Source: Laburnicola sp. R22_1 (taxonomy: Eukaryota; Ascomycota; Dothideomycetes; Pleosporales; Didymosphaeriaceae). From it: 64,000 nucleotides of DNA. The notes beneath the pieces were generated by a model that did not search any database, was not told where the DNA came from, and saw only the letters and a list, made by a program, of their open reading frames with translations. Shown here one piece after another: positions 10,975-23,874 of this stretch. A program made the position numbers and the translations under genes. Within the stretch, counting starts at the first letter, position 1, and each line of letters begins with the position of its first letter. The stretch spans positions 1,922,001 through 1,986,000 of the forward strand of contig JACONQ010000012.1 in assembly GCA_014281115.1 (NCBI GenBank), given 5' to 3'.

Positions 10975-13900
10975 TTTACCCCCCTCTAAAAAATTCCTTT
11001 TTATAGTAGTAGCTAGATCTCCTTTTTGTGCGCCTAAAGTCTTAAGAATATATTTAATACTATGTGTACTAGATTCTTCTACCTCTAGTAGGCAACTTAG
11101 TTATTATATCTAGTATATTTATATTTATATTTTTTATTTTTTATAGCATAGCTACCTATTTTAGTTAAAGATTTACGCTAGCGTTATTTGTTATTTGCTT
11201 TAGCTAAGGTAAATAAAAAAAGATTTCTACCTTAGATTTGCCTTTCTCCTTTACTTTACTAATATATTTATAATGCTTCTTAATAATATTATACTATACT
11301 TCTATTATTCTCTTTTCTCTCCCCTACTTTAGTACTATTTTTTATTCGTTTTACTTTAGTACTATTTTTGCTACTACTAATCTCTATTATAGGTAAAGCT
11401 TCTAAGGAACGTATTACGCTAGGCCTTATAACTCTAAGTAAATATATAAAGTCTAGCTTAACTATAGCTTAGTATTCCCCTATAAAGATTTTAACTTATA
11501 GCGCTTTTATTTATAATAGTAAGCCTTTACTCTCTACTTTAGACGCCTATAGTATAGAAGACCTTAAGAAGTTTATGCGCAATAAGACTATAAAGGACTA
11601 TTAGAAGGTTAGTTCTCTAGTTTTTTTATATTATTTCTTACTAATTCTAAGTAGTTCTTTAAAAGCCTAGACTGCAATTACAAAATTCTTAAAGCTATCT
11701 ATATAATATTTAAGAACTTTGTTTTTAAGGCCGCCTATACTTATAAAAGGTTCTACTAGTGCTGCCTTAAGTAGTTTGCTTTTTATATATAGAGGCTTAT
11801 AGAAAAAGTATAACTATAAGGCTTATATTCTTTACTCTAGTAAGTGCTTAGGTAAAGTATAATAATTCTTTAGTAACTCTTTTTCTTACTAATTTATATC
11901 CTAAATTTAGAATAGCTTATAAAAAGACTTTACTAAGACTAAGTTTACTAACCTTATTTTAAAGCGTGCTTTTTATAGTAAAGGTTATACTAGTAAGCCT
12001 CTTATTAATTTCTAGTAAGCTTATCTTAACTTCTTTATCTATAAGTATAGCTTCGTTATCTAGAGCACTTAAGTTAAGCTTTAGAAGATAGATAATACTA
12101 ATACTAGATATTCTAAATAGAATATAAAGCTTTTATATTAAATTTTTATAGTTTAGTAAAATACTTGTACTATTCTTTAAGCTCTTTTAATAAACTTACT
12201 ATAAGTTCTAGGTTTTTAAAGTTTGTCTTCTTTAGCTAATATTATGCTATAGTTAATTGCTATTTTTACTCTACCTATTCTAGAGCCTCTCTATTAAGAT
12301 CTAGTTAAGCTTATCCTAGATATTATATAGACTATCTACGCTAGTAAGATATTAAAAAAATATAAAATTACTGCTCTTTTAGAGTATATTAAGTAGGTTC
12401 TAGGTTTTATAGCTATTAGTCCTAATTAGATTACTATTTTTTATAAGAAGGTTAAGGAAATAGACCTTAATTTTAATCTAAATAAAAGTAAGGTTATAGA
12501 AAAGAAGTAGTATTTCTATTTATTTTTCTAGAATATTAGAATTTTTCTATCCTGATATCTAGCCTTATTATAAAGGTCTAGAGGTATTTTCTTATATAGT
12601 TTATAACTTTATAAATATAGCTAAGCTATAAGCTTAGCTTCTAAAATACTTTAATTCCTTTAGTTACGCTATATCTATTCTCCTTTTTTATAATATCCTT
12701 TTCTAAATAGCCCTCCCTTCTTTTCTTCCTAATTGCCCTACTTTCTATTACTTAAGATCTATATTATTTTATTATAAAAAGAATAATTCTCCCTTTTTTA
12801 CTAGCTTATACTAGAGCTAACACTTCTAAATAATTTATAATACTTTCTTATGTGTTTCTTACTCTTTTAAGTAAATTATAGTTTTATTCTCTACTAATTC
12901 TTAAGTAATTAATAAGGAGGGCTAAAGGTCTAGACTTATTCTAACTTTTCTTTAATAGAGGCTTTCTAAGTTCTCTACTAGGAATATAACTTCTATACTA
13001 GAAGCTATAGTATATTTATTAGTTTAGAAAGTTTTTATAAAAGTCTATAGCTAACTCTTTATTATTATTTTAAAATAGAAAGGTGTATATTTTCTAGTAA
13101 TCTAATATCTCTATAGTAGAGAGATTTATAGTAAATTTCTAAGTTAGGTTAGTATTATCTAACTACTTAACTTAGTATAGTAATCTTTATAGCTTTTTTC
13201 CCCTTTAAATAAGTGTCTTAGCTAAGATATCTTTTATAATTTATTTCTCTTCTTTTTTAATAATAATAGCTTTTAGTTTCCTATTATTTATATCCTAGCT
13301 AAGAAAAAGTCTTTTTAAGCTAGGCGTAGATAATTTACTAAGAATACTAGGTAAACTCTAGGCAAAATATTTAGTTTTATATTATAAGAATTTACTATTT
13401 ATATAATTATAAATTTTATATATTTTTAGTCTAACTTTTTATTAAGGTAGAAGTTAGATAGGTAGTCTCTATACTAGAGCTAGACTTTATCTTCTTCCTT
13501 TAATATAAAAGTATCTCTTTAGTACTAGTTTACTTACTACTTTTACTCTTATTAAGACTTAGCTATTTTAGCTTAAATAAATATAAAAACTTTTTAAAAC
13601 TTCTATAGTGAAGCTTTAGTAGACTTTACTAGCTATAAATCCTATTAGTAATAGTTAATAGCTTTTATTTCTATATCTAGCTTAGATAGGTCTATATTAT
13701 ATCTATACTAAAGAAAAAATAGTGCTACTTTAGTAAAAGTAGCTTCTTGCCTATTAATAGCTATTTGCGCTATAGGGTAGTATAGGGCCTAATTCTTTTA
13801 GTCCTATTATATAAAGATGTAGAGATATGCCTTAAGTATAGAATGTATATATTTTATAGTATTATTAGTCTCTAGGTATTTAAAGAAGAATAATCTTCTT

Positions 13901-14141
13901 TAGATTTTTATTCTTTTATATAAATATCTTTAAAAGTTACTTATAAATTAACCTTTATAATTAGAGATTATAGTATTAGGGAGCTAATAGTAGGCTATAA
14001 TATAATAGAGAAATATCTCCACTACTATTTCTATCTCGAAGTCTAGTAGAGGGACTAAAACTATTTTTTTTCCTAGCCTATTACATACTACTATTATATT
14101 TATATTTCCTCTACTTATAAAAAGCTTAATAATAAAGTTTA

Positions 14142-16352
14142 ATATGTTCTATTAGTAGCCCGAATAGATTAGTCTGCCCGACAGTTTTTGCCAAGACTAT
14201 AATACTTTACTATGAATTATAATGTCTTAATAACACGACGCGTTATTATCTAATTAAGAAGGTAGAATTAAGCTTGCCCTTTATGCCTATTAGAATAAGC
14301 AAATTTTAAGCCTATAACACGCTGCTGTAGTATATAATATTCCAAAGTCTACACTAAGCAATTAAATTAATAGAATTATCGCCTAAGTAAATATATAATT
14401 AGGCATGGCAAAGCTTATTATAACTAAAGAGTAGACGCTTATATAGTATATCCTTAACCTAGATTTATAAGGATTTGCACTCTAGCTAGGTAAGGTAGAA
14501 GATATAGCTAATAAATTGCTAGCTATGTGGTATAGAGACTCTATAGGACAATACTAGACTTAGTGCTTTGTAAAGTATATATCTAAGCTTAAAATAGTTT
14601 TTAATTAAGCAAAGAACTAATAGAGAATATAATAGGAAGACCTAGAGGTTATAAACGCGTGGTTTTAACTAGTAAAGGATATAAAAGCCAAGTATAGAGT
14701 GTAGGATAAAGATATCTATAACTTTAATAAGATAGGCTTCTAGATAGGAGTTATTAGCTTAATAAAGGTTGTAACTAGTTTAGAAAGACGTTTTTAATCT
14801 ACACTTATTTAGCCAGGCAACTGCAAGTAGGTTATAGTAATTTAGAGTATTTGCGCTGCTAGGTATATTGCTTCGCCCTTTATTATCTATAAAGGGCGAG
14901 TCTATATCTTAGTATAGTATAAAAAGACTAGTATCCCTCGCAATTAGAAGCTCTTAGTCTCTAAGACTAGCTAGACTAATAGCGAGCTTAGAGTCGCGTA
15001 GTTAAAGCACTTTAACGCGTATATAAGACCACGCATAGTAGAGTTATAGAGGTTACTTATTCTAGATAGCTATAAGAGCCACTACTCCTAGGATTTTAAG
15101 GATTATTGCCTAGAATAGAAGATCCTAACACTCTATATACTAGCGCACTTATCTTATATCCTTTAGCCGCTTAATATAGTCTATTTCGCGCTACTAAAGC
15201 TAAAGTACTCCTAGTGTGTGCGGGACTTAGCACGCTAATATGTCTTTTATATTAATAAAGAGGGCTTCCTACTAGCCTTTTATAACGCGTTTTTTAATAT
15301 ATTTACACTAGAAAACTATAACAAAGCCTTTAAGACCTCTAGGCTTATTCCTTTAGATATATTAGTAGTAGTAGATTGCCTTAATATGCGTATTTACACT
15401 CCACCTTAGAGTACTCTACTAAATATACTATAGTAAGCCAGGACTCTAAGTAATACCCTTAAGTTTAGATTCTAGTTAAAGCTTGTACGCGACTCTTTTA
15501 TTTAGTCTCTACCTAATACTAAATTAAGCTACTTACAGCTTATAAAAGGTGCTAAACTTATGCTCTACTATAGTGTACTTTAAGAGACCTGTATTAAGGA
15601 ACTTAACAAGTAAATTAAAGTTCTAATAAAGTGAAAAACGCGTAAAAAAGCGCATTTAGAAAGGTAGGACACTAGGATTTGCTTAGGGAGCAGATTTAGG
15701 AGTAGAAAGCCCTTTTATTAGAGTGAAGTCATTAAAAAGGACGCGAGGTAGTGGTAAGAGAGAGGCAGGTCCCTTAACACAACGCCGCTATAGGAGGTGC
15801 AGCGAGTCTGGGCACAACACAAAAACCTATTAAATAGATAAAGAGATAAAGAAGAAGTTAGATGTTACCCTTAGTAGCTTATTTCAAATAGTGTTAATAG
15901 TAAATTAGAGTAATTTTATTATAGGTTACTATAAGGCCAAAAATAATAGGTTAACTTTATCTTGCAATAGTATACACTTAGTAACTAAAAATTAGATAAA
16001 GTACTACTTAAGATATAGTATACTTTACTGTAAATTATAATAAGTATACTATATATTGCCTATATATAGTATAGTAAATAATATATTGTATATTATAGGG
16101 AGTCTTATTATAAGTTTATACTACTAAGAAAAACTCCTTAGCTTTGCGCGGCTACTACAGCCGCGTAAAAAGGCTACACAATATAAAAAGTAGATTAAAT
16201 AGTAACTTAGTATATTATAAGTTATAGTAGGTTATTATAAGTCACTATAAAGTAACATTAGTAGTGTTCTATAATAAGTTATAAGGGACCTCAAAGTTAC
16301 TAAGAAAAACTATCCGGCAGACTAATCTATCCGGGCTACTAATAGAATATGT
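14142..16352 (+). mobile_element. Pogo-like DNA transposon, zinc-knuckle type, copy E1 (heavily RIPed)
   Basis: The element is 2,211 bp and inserted in the gypsy relic, flanked by TA at 14,140-14,141 and 16,353-16,354. The termini read ATATGTTCTATTAGTAGCCC and, from the right end, ACATATTCTATTAGTAGCCC. It is colinear with copy E2 (44,008-46,221) over its whole length. Differences are overwhelmingly C-to-T or G-to-A in this copy, so E1 was mutated more heavily, in keeping with its AT-rich surroundings. Its inverted repeat contains the 17-bp-spaced duplicated motif described for the family, blurred by mutation. Confidence 0.9.
14222..15913 (+). pseudogene. Heavily degraded zinc-knuckle pogo transposase (copy E1)
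   Basis: Colinear with the transposase of copy E2. It begins with the same ATG TCT TAA TAA (Met-Ser-Gln-Gln before mutation). Stops occur every few tens of codons. Recognisable stretches include RLLILDSY (the catalytic Asp region, Gly to Ser), the C-terminal end of the core LQPLN (third Asp to Asn), and the LVPLDILVVVDCLNMRIYTPP block. The zinc knuckle is still visible but its CpG/CpA sites are changed. At least one 1-nt indel near the 3' end relative to E2 shifts the last codons. Non-functional. Confidence 0.82.
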
Positions 16353-19300
16353 TATAGAGATTTTTTTATTTAGTTTAAAAGAAAAAGAGATTTTAGTAGC
16401 TCTTATTTTATATCTTTTTATAGCTTAGTTCTTCTATATATATTATAGTTTTTAATAAATTTATAGATAAAGTCTAAAATTTCTAAAAAGAAGTATAATC
16501 TAGTAACTATTTTATAAGTAATCTCTCTCTCTAAGTATTTAAATATAGGGGAGTGATAGACTATAGCAACTAGTATTATCTATAGAAATTCCTAGTCTAG
16601 GACCTATTTTTATTGCTAGTACTAAAAGTAACTAGTGTTATTAATATTATATTCTTATATAGTAACTTTTAGATTTAGGAGGAAAGAGAAAGTGTGCCTA
16701 TAGTAAAAGACGCACTTCTTTACTTTTCTTAATATAAATTTTCTTTCTAAGCTATAAGACTATAGTTTATTTAAGTTTAGGTTTACTAAAGAGTATATTT
16801 CTAGTCTAAAGAGAAACTCTTTTAGTAAGTAAAAAAAAAGACTAGCGTTTCTTATATTTAGCCTAGTTTTCTTTTTCCTTAGGGTGGTTAAGCCTTCTAA
16901 ATAGAGCTTATATTGCTAAGGCTATAGATATTTAAAGCCTAATATTTTTATTTTTTAAATTTTTTTCTTAAAAGTTAAATTTTATAGAACTTAGCCTAGT
17001 TATCTTTAGCATTAGTAGGCATAACCTACTAGCGTCGCAAAAAGGCATTTGCCCTTAAATTAATGGTTTCTAGTCTATATTAGAATATTATATTATATTT
17101 ACTAAAAGTATTAGTCTAGTATATATACCTTTTATCTAATCTTTTAGACTTTATAAAGTATATAAGGTTCTTATAATTAGTATATATAAGCGTGTAGAAA
17201 ATAGCCTAAAATATATTATATTACTTCTTAGTTACTTTAATAACTATAAGTATCTTTCTATTATAAATTATATAGTTTGCCTTTATAAAAGTGTATTTAG
17301 TAGAAAAGTAGGTAATTAGCCTAAAGACTTTTTCTATATTAAATTGCGAAAAGTAGGCTCTAAAGGCCTAGTCTAAAAAGTTAGCCTCTAATACTTCTTC
17401 GTTTTTAGTATTAAAGTAGACTAGTATAGGCTTAGTATAGAATACGTTCTTTAGGTAGTTAAAGGCCTACTATTATTTCTACTTCTATAAGAAGGAAGTT
17501 TCCTTTCTAGTTAACTTTATTAATAAAAATACTACTTCTAAAAAGTTCTTTATAAACCTCTAGTAAAAGTTAGCAAATTTTAAAAAACTCTAAACACCCT
17601 TTATATTTATAAAAGGGGCCTAATTTTAAATAGCTTTAACCTTCTCTAGATTTATACTAATCTCTTTTCTATACTTTATAATAAATTTAAGGTACTTAGT
17701 CTTAGTAACTATAAACTTACACTTTTTAATATCTAAGTATAGCCTTATCTTGCCTAACTTCTTTACTACCTATTATACTTTATGCTAATAGTTTCTTAAA
17801 AATCTACTAGAAAATATAAGAATATTATCTATATAGATAAAGTAGAAGTTATCTAAGTACTTTCTTAAAATATAGTTAATATATTTCTAAAAGGTGCTTA
17901 GTATATTAGCTAGTTTAAAGAGGACTACTAGCTACTTATATAACCTAAACTAGGCTTAAAAGGCTATTTTCAATTTTTTTCTTTTACTATTTTTAATTTA
18001 TAAAAGGCCTAAATTATATTTAACTTTATTAACTACTTAGTCTTAGTAAAGAGCTATAATATCTTTCTAATAAGAGGGAGAAGGTAGTAGTTCTTCTTTA
18101 ATAAGGTATTTAATACTCTATAGTCTATACAACACTATAAACCTTCTTTAGGTTTTTTTATAAATAACACTAGTACTATAGCGCTAAACTTACTTACCTA
18201 AGTAAAGCTATAGTTAAGGTACTTTATTAGTTTCTTATAAAGAACTAGCAATTCCTCCTTTAATATACTATAGAGGGGGCTAAAGGAGACTTTAGGGTCT
18301 TTTTATTTTTCTTAATAAGAGGGATTAAGTAATTGATTCTAGAGTCTTATAATAGGGAAAGTTTATTAGCTTGATTTATTAAGAAAACTTCTACTTAGTC
18401 TAGAAGCTACTTAAAAAGATAGTTTTTTAGGTCTATTTTAGCCTTTAGGGCTAGGACCTTTTAGATGTCCTTAAGGAAGGTAGCAAAGACTATTAGTCTA
18501 TTTTTTATATTTCTCCTATTTAAGGTTATAAATAATATAGTAGAGACTTTTTAACTAGGAGTAGAAGTTTATCTTTTCTACTTATCTCTAATTTTTATAT
18601 AGAAGGATCCTATATATATAGACTATTTCTCTAGAGCTACTAATATAGCGTTTTTTTCTACTATAGTAACCTAAGAACTAATTTGTAGTCCTTCTTTTTC
18701 TATTACTATAAGCTTATATTATTTTAATATGCCTTCTAATATCTATCTTTATATAAGTAGCTTTATAGACTAAGAAGGTTACTTTTTTAAATTCTATTAC
18801 TTAATAAGGATTATCTAAACTAATATATTATAGGTTATCTTTTCTAGCAAACTTCTTAGATATAAAGGTAGTAGTTAAATACCTTAAATTAAGTATAGTA
18901 TACGCAAAGATAATATTATTAATAAAAGTATTTATAATAATTAGTATTAAATCTAGCTATATCTTCCTATATATATTAAAGTTCTTTTTTAGTTTCTTTA
19001 TAGCCTACTTTATCTTCTTCCTCTAATAACTTCTATAGGAAGAAGCTAGTTTTCTAACTCTACTAAGCTATTAATATCCTTATTACTACTATTTATCTTC
19101 TAGGTCTTACTAGCTCTAGCTTGCGTTAGAGTTATTGTAGCTTAGAGGTAATAACTCTAGATACTATATTCCTTTTTACTATAGTAGAAGTATACTTCTT
19201 TTTTATAGCGCTTTTCTTATTTCTTTTTAGAGACCTATTTAGCGCGCTTCTTAGTCTTTAGAGGGTTTACTTTAGTAGTTCTTATAGTACTAGAATATAT

Positions 19301-19750
19301 AAGTTTCTAATCTATAGTGTTAGTAAACTTAGTAAAGAAGAAGGCTACTACGTAGAAGGGCTTTAATATTTTTATATAGCAAATATTTTTCTTAACTATA
19401 TTATCTCTATCTATAAGTATTATATAGTTCTAGTTTTTAAGAATTTTTAGTATAATTAGCCTATTCTATAAGTCTATATATAAGGCTCTCTAGTAAATAT
19501 TTTTAAGTTCTTCTAGTTATCTTTATTAGCCTTAGTAGCTAGGCGTATAAAGTTAGTATTAAACTTAGTTAGTAGGGTTTTACTTTATTAGCTAAGGAAT
19601 AGCCTATTCTATACTTACTTTTCTACTAACTTATTATAGAAGCTTATATCTAAGAAACTCTAGAATTTATTTTTAGAATAAGTTCCTTTTTTTATAAAGG
19701 CTAGTATAATATCTGCTGCCTTATCTATTAGCCTGCTTATAATATAATTA

Positions 19751-21597
19751 ACGTGAGTGTATAGCGAGCGCGCCGGCTAAGCGAGCGCGCCACCCTAACA
19801 AGCTATTGGGCCTTCTACGCGCAATTACTCAACACCACAACGTTGTACTATAGCCTACAGTAGATATTCTTAATCGCTGACGTCTACTACATCTTTTTCA
19901 CACGTGCGCGAGTTGTGCCCTGTCTCACCGCAGCGCTTGCAGTGCCTTTTACCCTGCTTGCCTGCACCTGTTCGGGCCCTACCTTCCCGCATTTCCCCCT
20001 CTACCTGCGCCCCAACGTCGCATTAGGCTATTAAATCCTCTGCCTGTTCCTTTGATAGGTCTCCACCCTTCTAGATCCGCTTTCTTTTGCGTGATTTGCG
20101 CTCAGAAGCAGCCTTGTTTAACGCTTTAAGCTGCAGCACTTGGGCTGCCAACAACGTCTGCCCATGTAGTAGCATTGCAGTGCCTCTCTGCAGCTGATCA
20201 ACAATCTTAACCATTGGAGTTGGTGACGATCCTTGGTGCTTTTGAATACAATCGCGAAGCAGCGTTGATTGAGCCTCTATCTCGTTGGCGTTGGTGGGTG
20301 TCTTAGGGTTCCATTGGGTCGCCCCCGGTAGAGGCGGTGTTGGCGTCCGAAGCTTGACATCAAGCTTTGATAGCACCACTAATAGGTTATTAGGCACTAA
20401 GCCAGTTGCTCTGAAGCTTGATATAATGTTTGCCTTTAAGACCGCCTTCTTAAAGACCTTTACAAATATTGCAATAAAGGCTTTCTTGTCAATTCGGCCA
20501 ATGTGGTCTATTGCCAAGACTCTGATCTCTTTGCCATACTCCCGCTTTAAGGGGGCAAAACAACCCACATCAAGCGGCTGCAGGATATGCGATGAGTGTA
20601 GAGGCATACACAGAGTAATTATCTTGTTCTTATCGCAAAGATCCTGGAAGGCAAGCAACTTGTGGCTCTCGTGGCCGTCAATTATTAGCAGCACATGGCT
20701 GCCTACCCTCCGGCCCTTGATCTGCTCAATGAAGTGCCTCAACCAGGCTACACCAATATCGTTTGTGGTCCAACCGTTGTCACTAACCCTAATGCGCCAT
20801 TAGGGCCTCAAATCGGGGTACCAGGACGCGTCGTGGTTCTTTGCTTTGAAGATGAGGTAGGGCGCAATTGCCCAGCCTATCGCGTTGATCGCAGCGATGA
20901 AAGTCACCCACTCACAGTCCCCCTGTTGCAGCCCAATAGGCTTACTACGTCTCTCTAATGCAGTAACTACTTTGACGCGATTTCCAACGCCCATAGTAAA
21001 GCCAGTCTCGTCAAAGTTATAGGTATCTTCATCCAGGATGCTGTACTTGGCCTTAACATTATGTACGAGGTCGAACCAAGGCCCAATAACCCCTGGATCG
21101 CTGCACAAGACTCTCTGGCGATCCCTCTGTCGAGTCATATGGGATTTAAGTCCAGGTTCGCGTTTAACGAAGTTTAAAGCCCATCGCAGGCCAACAGGCT
21201 TTGCGCCGCGTACAGCGCGCAGTTAATTAGCCATATCTTCAACACAATGAAGCGTTGGGGCAAATCCTTAAGTATCAAGCTTCCTGATATACCGCACAAG
21301 CGTCCTCTCTTCTGTCTTTTGAAGATTTGCTAATTTGGGGTGGGTATTGCGTGTTAACTGCGTCCCAGCGCGTCGACGGTTAATTGACCTTCGGGATACG
21401 TTGTAGACAACAGCTGCGCGTCGCACGCTTAGTTTTTGCGGCTCTTTAATTGCTTAAAGGGCAAGCTTGATCCTCTCCTCTTTTGGAAGCAATTCGAAAT
21501 CAGGTTGTTGAGACATTGAGGTGTAAAGTAGTAGAGCCCTAATAGCTTATTGGGGTGGCGCGCTCGCTTAGCCGGCGCGCTCGCTATACACTCACGT
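19751..21597 (-). mobile_element. Pogo-like DNA transposon, zinc-knuckle type, copy B (GC-normal, young)
   Basis: The element is 1,847 bp with inverted repeats of about 45 bp or more. Both ends begin ACGTGAGTGTATAGCGAGCG, and flanking TAs lie at 19,749-19,750 and 21,598-21,599. The 12-bp motif AGCGAGCGCGCC occurs twice within each repeat at an exact 17-bp spacing. The element has normal GC content while both flanks are fully AT-rich, so it arrived after most of the RIP in this block. It carries one minus-strand transposase frame interrupted only by six stop codons. Confidence 0.95.
19870..21516 (-). pseudogene. Pogo-like transposase with C-terminal zinc knuckle, six nonsense codons (copy B)
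   Basis: A single frame of 549 codons without indels. It begins MSQQPDFELLPKEE and ends VVDVSD. Domains in order: psq-like HTH (KLSVRRAAVVYNVSRRSINR, about 29-48), CENP-B-type HTH (about 65-120), DDE core with catalytic Asp at 169 (NFDETGF), 280 (LLIIDGHESH) and 316 (LQPLDVGCF), giving DD35D spacing, then a basic tail and a CX2CX4HX4C zinc knuckle (CKRCGETGHNSRTC, about 526-539). Internal stops are at codons 21, 83, 98, 240, 482 and 498: five TAA and one TAG, each explicable as a mutated CAA or CAG. All nine Trp codons are intact. All catalytic residues remain, so loss of function appears recent. Confidence 0.92.
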
Positions 21598-22069
21598 TAA
21601 CTATGTTTCTTAAAAGAAAGCAATATTTATAGATTGTAGCCTTTATTATATATTTTTAGTGTTAGTAATCCTAATAGCTTTTAGAGAATAACTCTAGATT
21701 AGGGAGTTAGAGGCGCTAGCACTCTAGTAGCGCTTTACTAGGCGCTAGTATTACTACTATTATTTAAAAGGGGACTAAGGGCATAATCTCTACTTTAGCG
21801 CATTGCTCTAATTAGGTAAGTTAATTAGTAATTACTTTTAGTAAGGCCTAGAGCTATTAGCTAGTATTTTATTAAGCTACTTATTAAATAGGCTCTACAG
21901 CTAGCTATATAGACATTAATATCTAATATTCTATATTAACAAGTGTAAAGAGTGTACAGGATAATTATACAAGAAAAGAAAATAATATAATAGAACTAAC
22001 TTAGTATTAATTGCTTATCTCTAAAGAGAGTGTAGATAAAAAGAAAAAGATCCTATAGTGCACAGGCCG

Positions 22070-23080
22070 CGGCGCACGGGCATCACATAATCCCTACGTA
22101 ATACCATTATACGACAATATTAAAACCTTAACACCCTTAGGTGCCCTTGCTCGTACAGTGTACGAACACTACTAGTATAACTTAAAGTTACTTTAAGCTA
22201 GTAAGATAGCCTATAATTTGTGTTAGTGCGTCTTAAAAGACGCTTCCTTTTATATTTTAGACCTTCTCTCTTCTTTAGAAAGATACTTAGGACTCTATTA
22301 ATCTTTAGTTTTATAAATACTAACAGACTAGCTTAATCTTTTATATACACTTTATTTTATTATAACCTTCTATATATAGTTTCTTAGTAAGGTTAGTAGT
22401 AATATCTACTTTTATAGCTTCTTACTATTAGAGTTTAGTAACTTATTATACTAGGTAAAGAATAAGAATATTCTTCCTTCTATAAGAAGACTCTAGTGTT
22501 TCCTTTATTATACTTATGTTTATTCTATAGAGTTAAGAGATTTTAGTATCTAACTTAATTATATATTTATTTGTAAAGTTAGAAAATCTTAATATTTAAC
22601 TTAACTACGTATTAATTTATAGAGTTAAGAAATCTTAGTATTTAACTTAACTATATATTTGTTTATAAGGTTAAGAGACCTTAATATCTAACTTAACTAC
22701 GTATTTATTCTATAGGGTTAAAAGATCTTAGTATTTAACTTAACTACGTGTTTATTTATAGGGTTAAGGAATCTTAATATTTAACTTAACTATATATTTA
22801 TTTATAGAGTTATTTTTAGCGTATTAGAAAGATTTTGTTAGCTCTCCTATTATAAAAGGTTAATTAAATTTAATATAAGGGGCTTTAAACTAAGAGTTTA
22901 GAGTTGCCTTAGTAAACTTATAAATTTAATAGAGTCTCAAAGGTAACTCTAGCTATTAACTTATATACTCCTAGTTTGGCAAAAGTATAGACTTAGTACT
23001 ATAAGACTCTAAGAAGCATAGACTAAAAGCTCTAAGGCAGTAGGCTAAGTAAATAGTAAAAGGGCACTTAGTCCCTTATA
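22070..23080 (-). repeat. 5' LTR region of the gypsy relic
   Basis: The outer 195 bp match the 10,770-10,974 copy. The inner part contains a 46-bp tandem array and ends near a less AT-rich patch (22,070-22,160) that probably marks the LTR/internal boundary and primer-binding region. No primer-binding site could be assigned with confidence. Confidence 0.45.
22508..22815. repeat. 46-bp tandem repeat, about 6.5 copies
   Basis: Each unit carries GTTAAGAGAYCTTARTATYT followed by AACTTAACTACGTATTTATT and a short linker (CTATAGG or similar). Units differ mainly by C/T and G/A transitions, consistent with RIP acting on an older array. It lies inside the presumed gypsy LTR, so it may have been an LTR-internal repeat. 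Confidence 0.85.
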
Positions 23081-23084
23081 GAAG

Positions 23085-23345
23085 TTAATTATCTAGTAAC
23101 GCAGTAGGCGGGCGAGTAAGTTAGAATATTATTATTATAGGGTTAGTTATCTTAGAAGCTAGAGGAGATATTAGAAAAACTTTAACGCACTCTAGTTCTA
23201 GAGCTTAGCCCATATATAATATTATATAATATTAAGTAGACGCTAGTAATGCAATAAAACAACGCAGTAATTAAACATAGTAGGACTACTTAAAAACTAA
23301 TAAGTAAAGACAGTTTATACTCCTACCTAGGAGGAAAGAATTTAT
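23085..23345 (+). repeat. Dispersed LTR-like repeat R1, copy 3 (partial)
   Basis: Matches 6,795-7,035 on the same strand, including the GTAAGTTAG...TTATTATTATAGG segment, GAGATATTAGAAAAACTTTA and TAAACATAGTAGGACTACTT. It faces R1 copy 4 in inverted orientation about 530 bp downstream. Confidence 0.6.
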
Positions 23346-23874
23346 CTTAATATACTATTTTGCTCTAATCTAAATTGCCTACCACTTTGTGCCTTATAGC
23401 TAGTATATTAAAATGGCTAGTTGCTCTAATCTAGCGCCTTTCTCTAATTAAATATATAGTTTTATCTACTAAAATAATAATAAATTAAGTTTTAGTTAAC
23501 TACGCACTCGCCTAACACTTATAAATATTTAATATATATAAAATTTACTTATTACATATAGTCTTTTACTCTATTACAACTTTTACGCTAATATACTACT
23601 CTTATAATATACTTAGCTTATATTTACTACTATTACTAAAAGCATCTTATATATTTATATAATGCTCTGCTTTTCTAGTAACTTATTAATAATGTTTTTC
23701 TTTTTACTTCTTACTTTTAGCACTTTATTCTTTTTATTTATCTCTTTTCTAATATATAGTAACGTAAGAAACTGCTATAGGAAGTCTCTAATACTATTTT
23801 TATTAACCTTACTAATTTATTACTAGTCTAGCTAGTATACTAAAACTATCTTATATAGTGTAAAGTATCCCTTC

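Larger units (their letters stand above)
12950..19748 (-). pseudogene. Gypsy pol remnants (protease-RT-RNase H-integrase), split by a pogo element
   Basis: Reading through stops, the minus strand near 18,060-18,185 gives VLVLFIKKPKEGL, then CCIDYRVLNTLLKKN and LLPLIRK. This is the gypsy/chromovirus RT signature (PVLFVKKP, CVDYRxLN, YPLPLI) with RIP substitutions. Around 17,030-17,470 the RNase H pattern appears (PILVYF, then IYTNYKNLIYF for the usual TDHKNLEYF). Left of the nested element, 13,400-14,130 gives integrase C-terminal sequence (EALYG-like, then DIDLSKLDIEIKAIN). Stops fall at many expected Trp and Gln codons. The catalytic reading frame is lost throughout; domain limits are approximate. 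Confidence 0.65.
10770..23080 (-). mobile_element. RIP-degraded gypsy (chromovirus-type) retrotransposon relic, interrupted by two pogo elements
   Basis: The minus strand carries gypsy polyprotein traces in order from right to left: gag-like sequence (21,600-22,060 and 19,000-19,748), reverse transcriptase (about 17,650-18,250), RNase H (17,030-17,470) and integrase with C-terminus (16,400-16,860, continuing at 13,000-14,130). LTR-like direct repeats lie at the two ends: about 22,070-23,080 and a partial copy at 10,770-10,974. A polypurine tract (TTTAGAGGGGGGTAAA on the minus strand, 10,976-10,996) sits next to the latter. The internal region is split by pogo-like insertions at 14,142 and 19,751. 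With them removed the element is about 8 kb, a plausible gypsy length. All coding capacity is lost. Confidence 0.72.
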
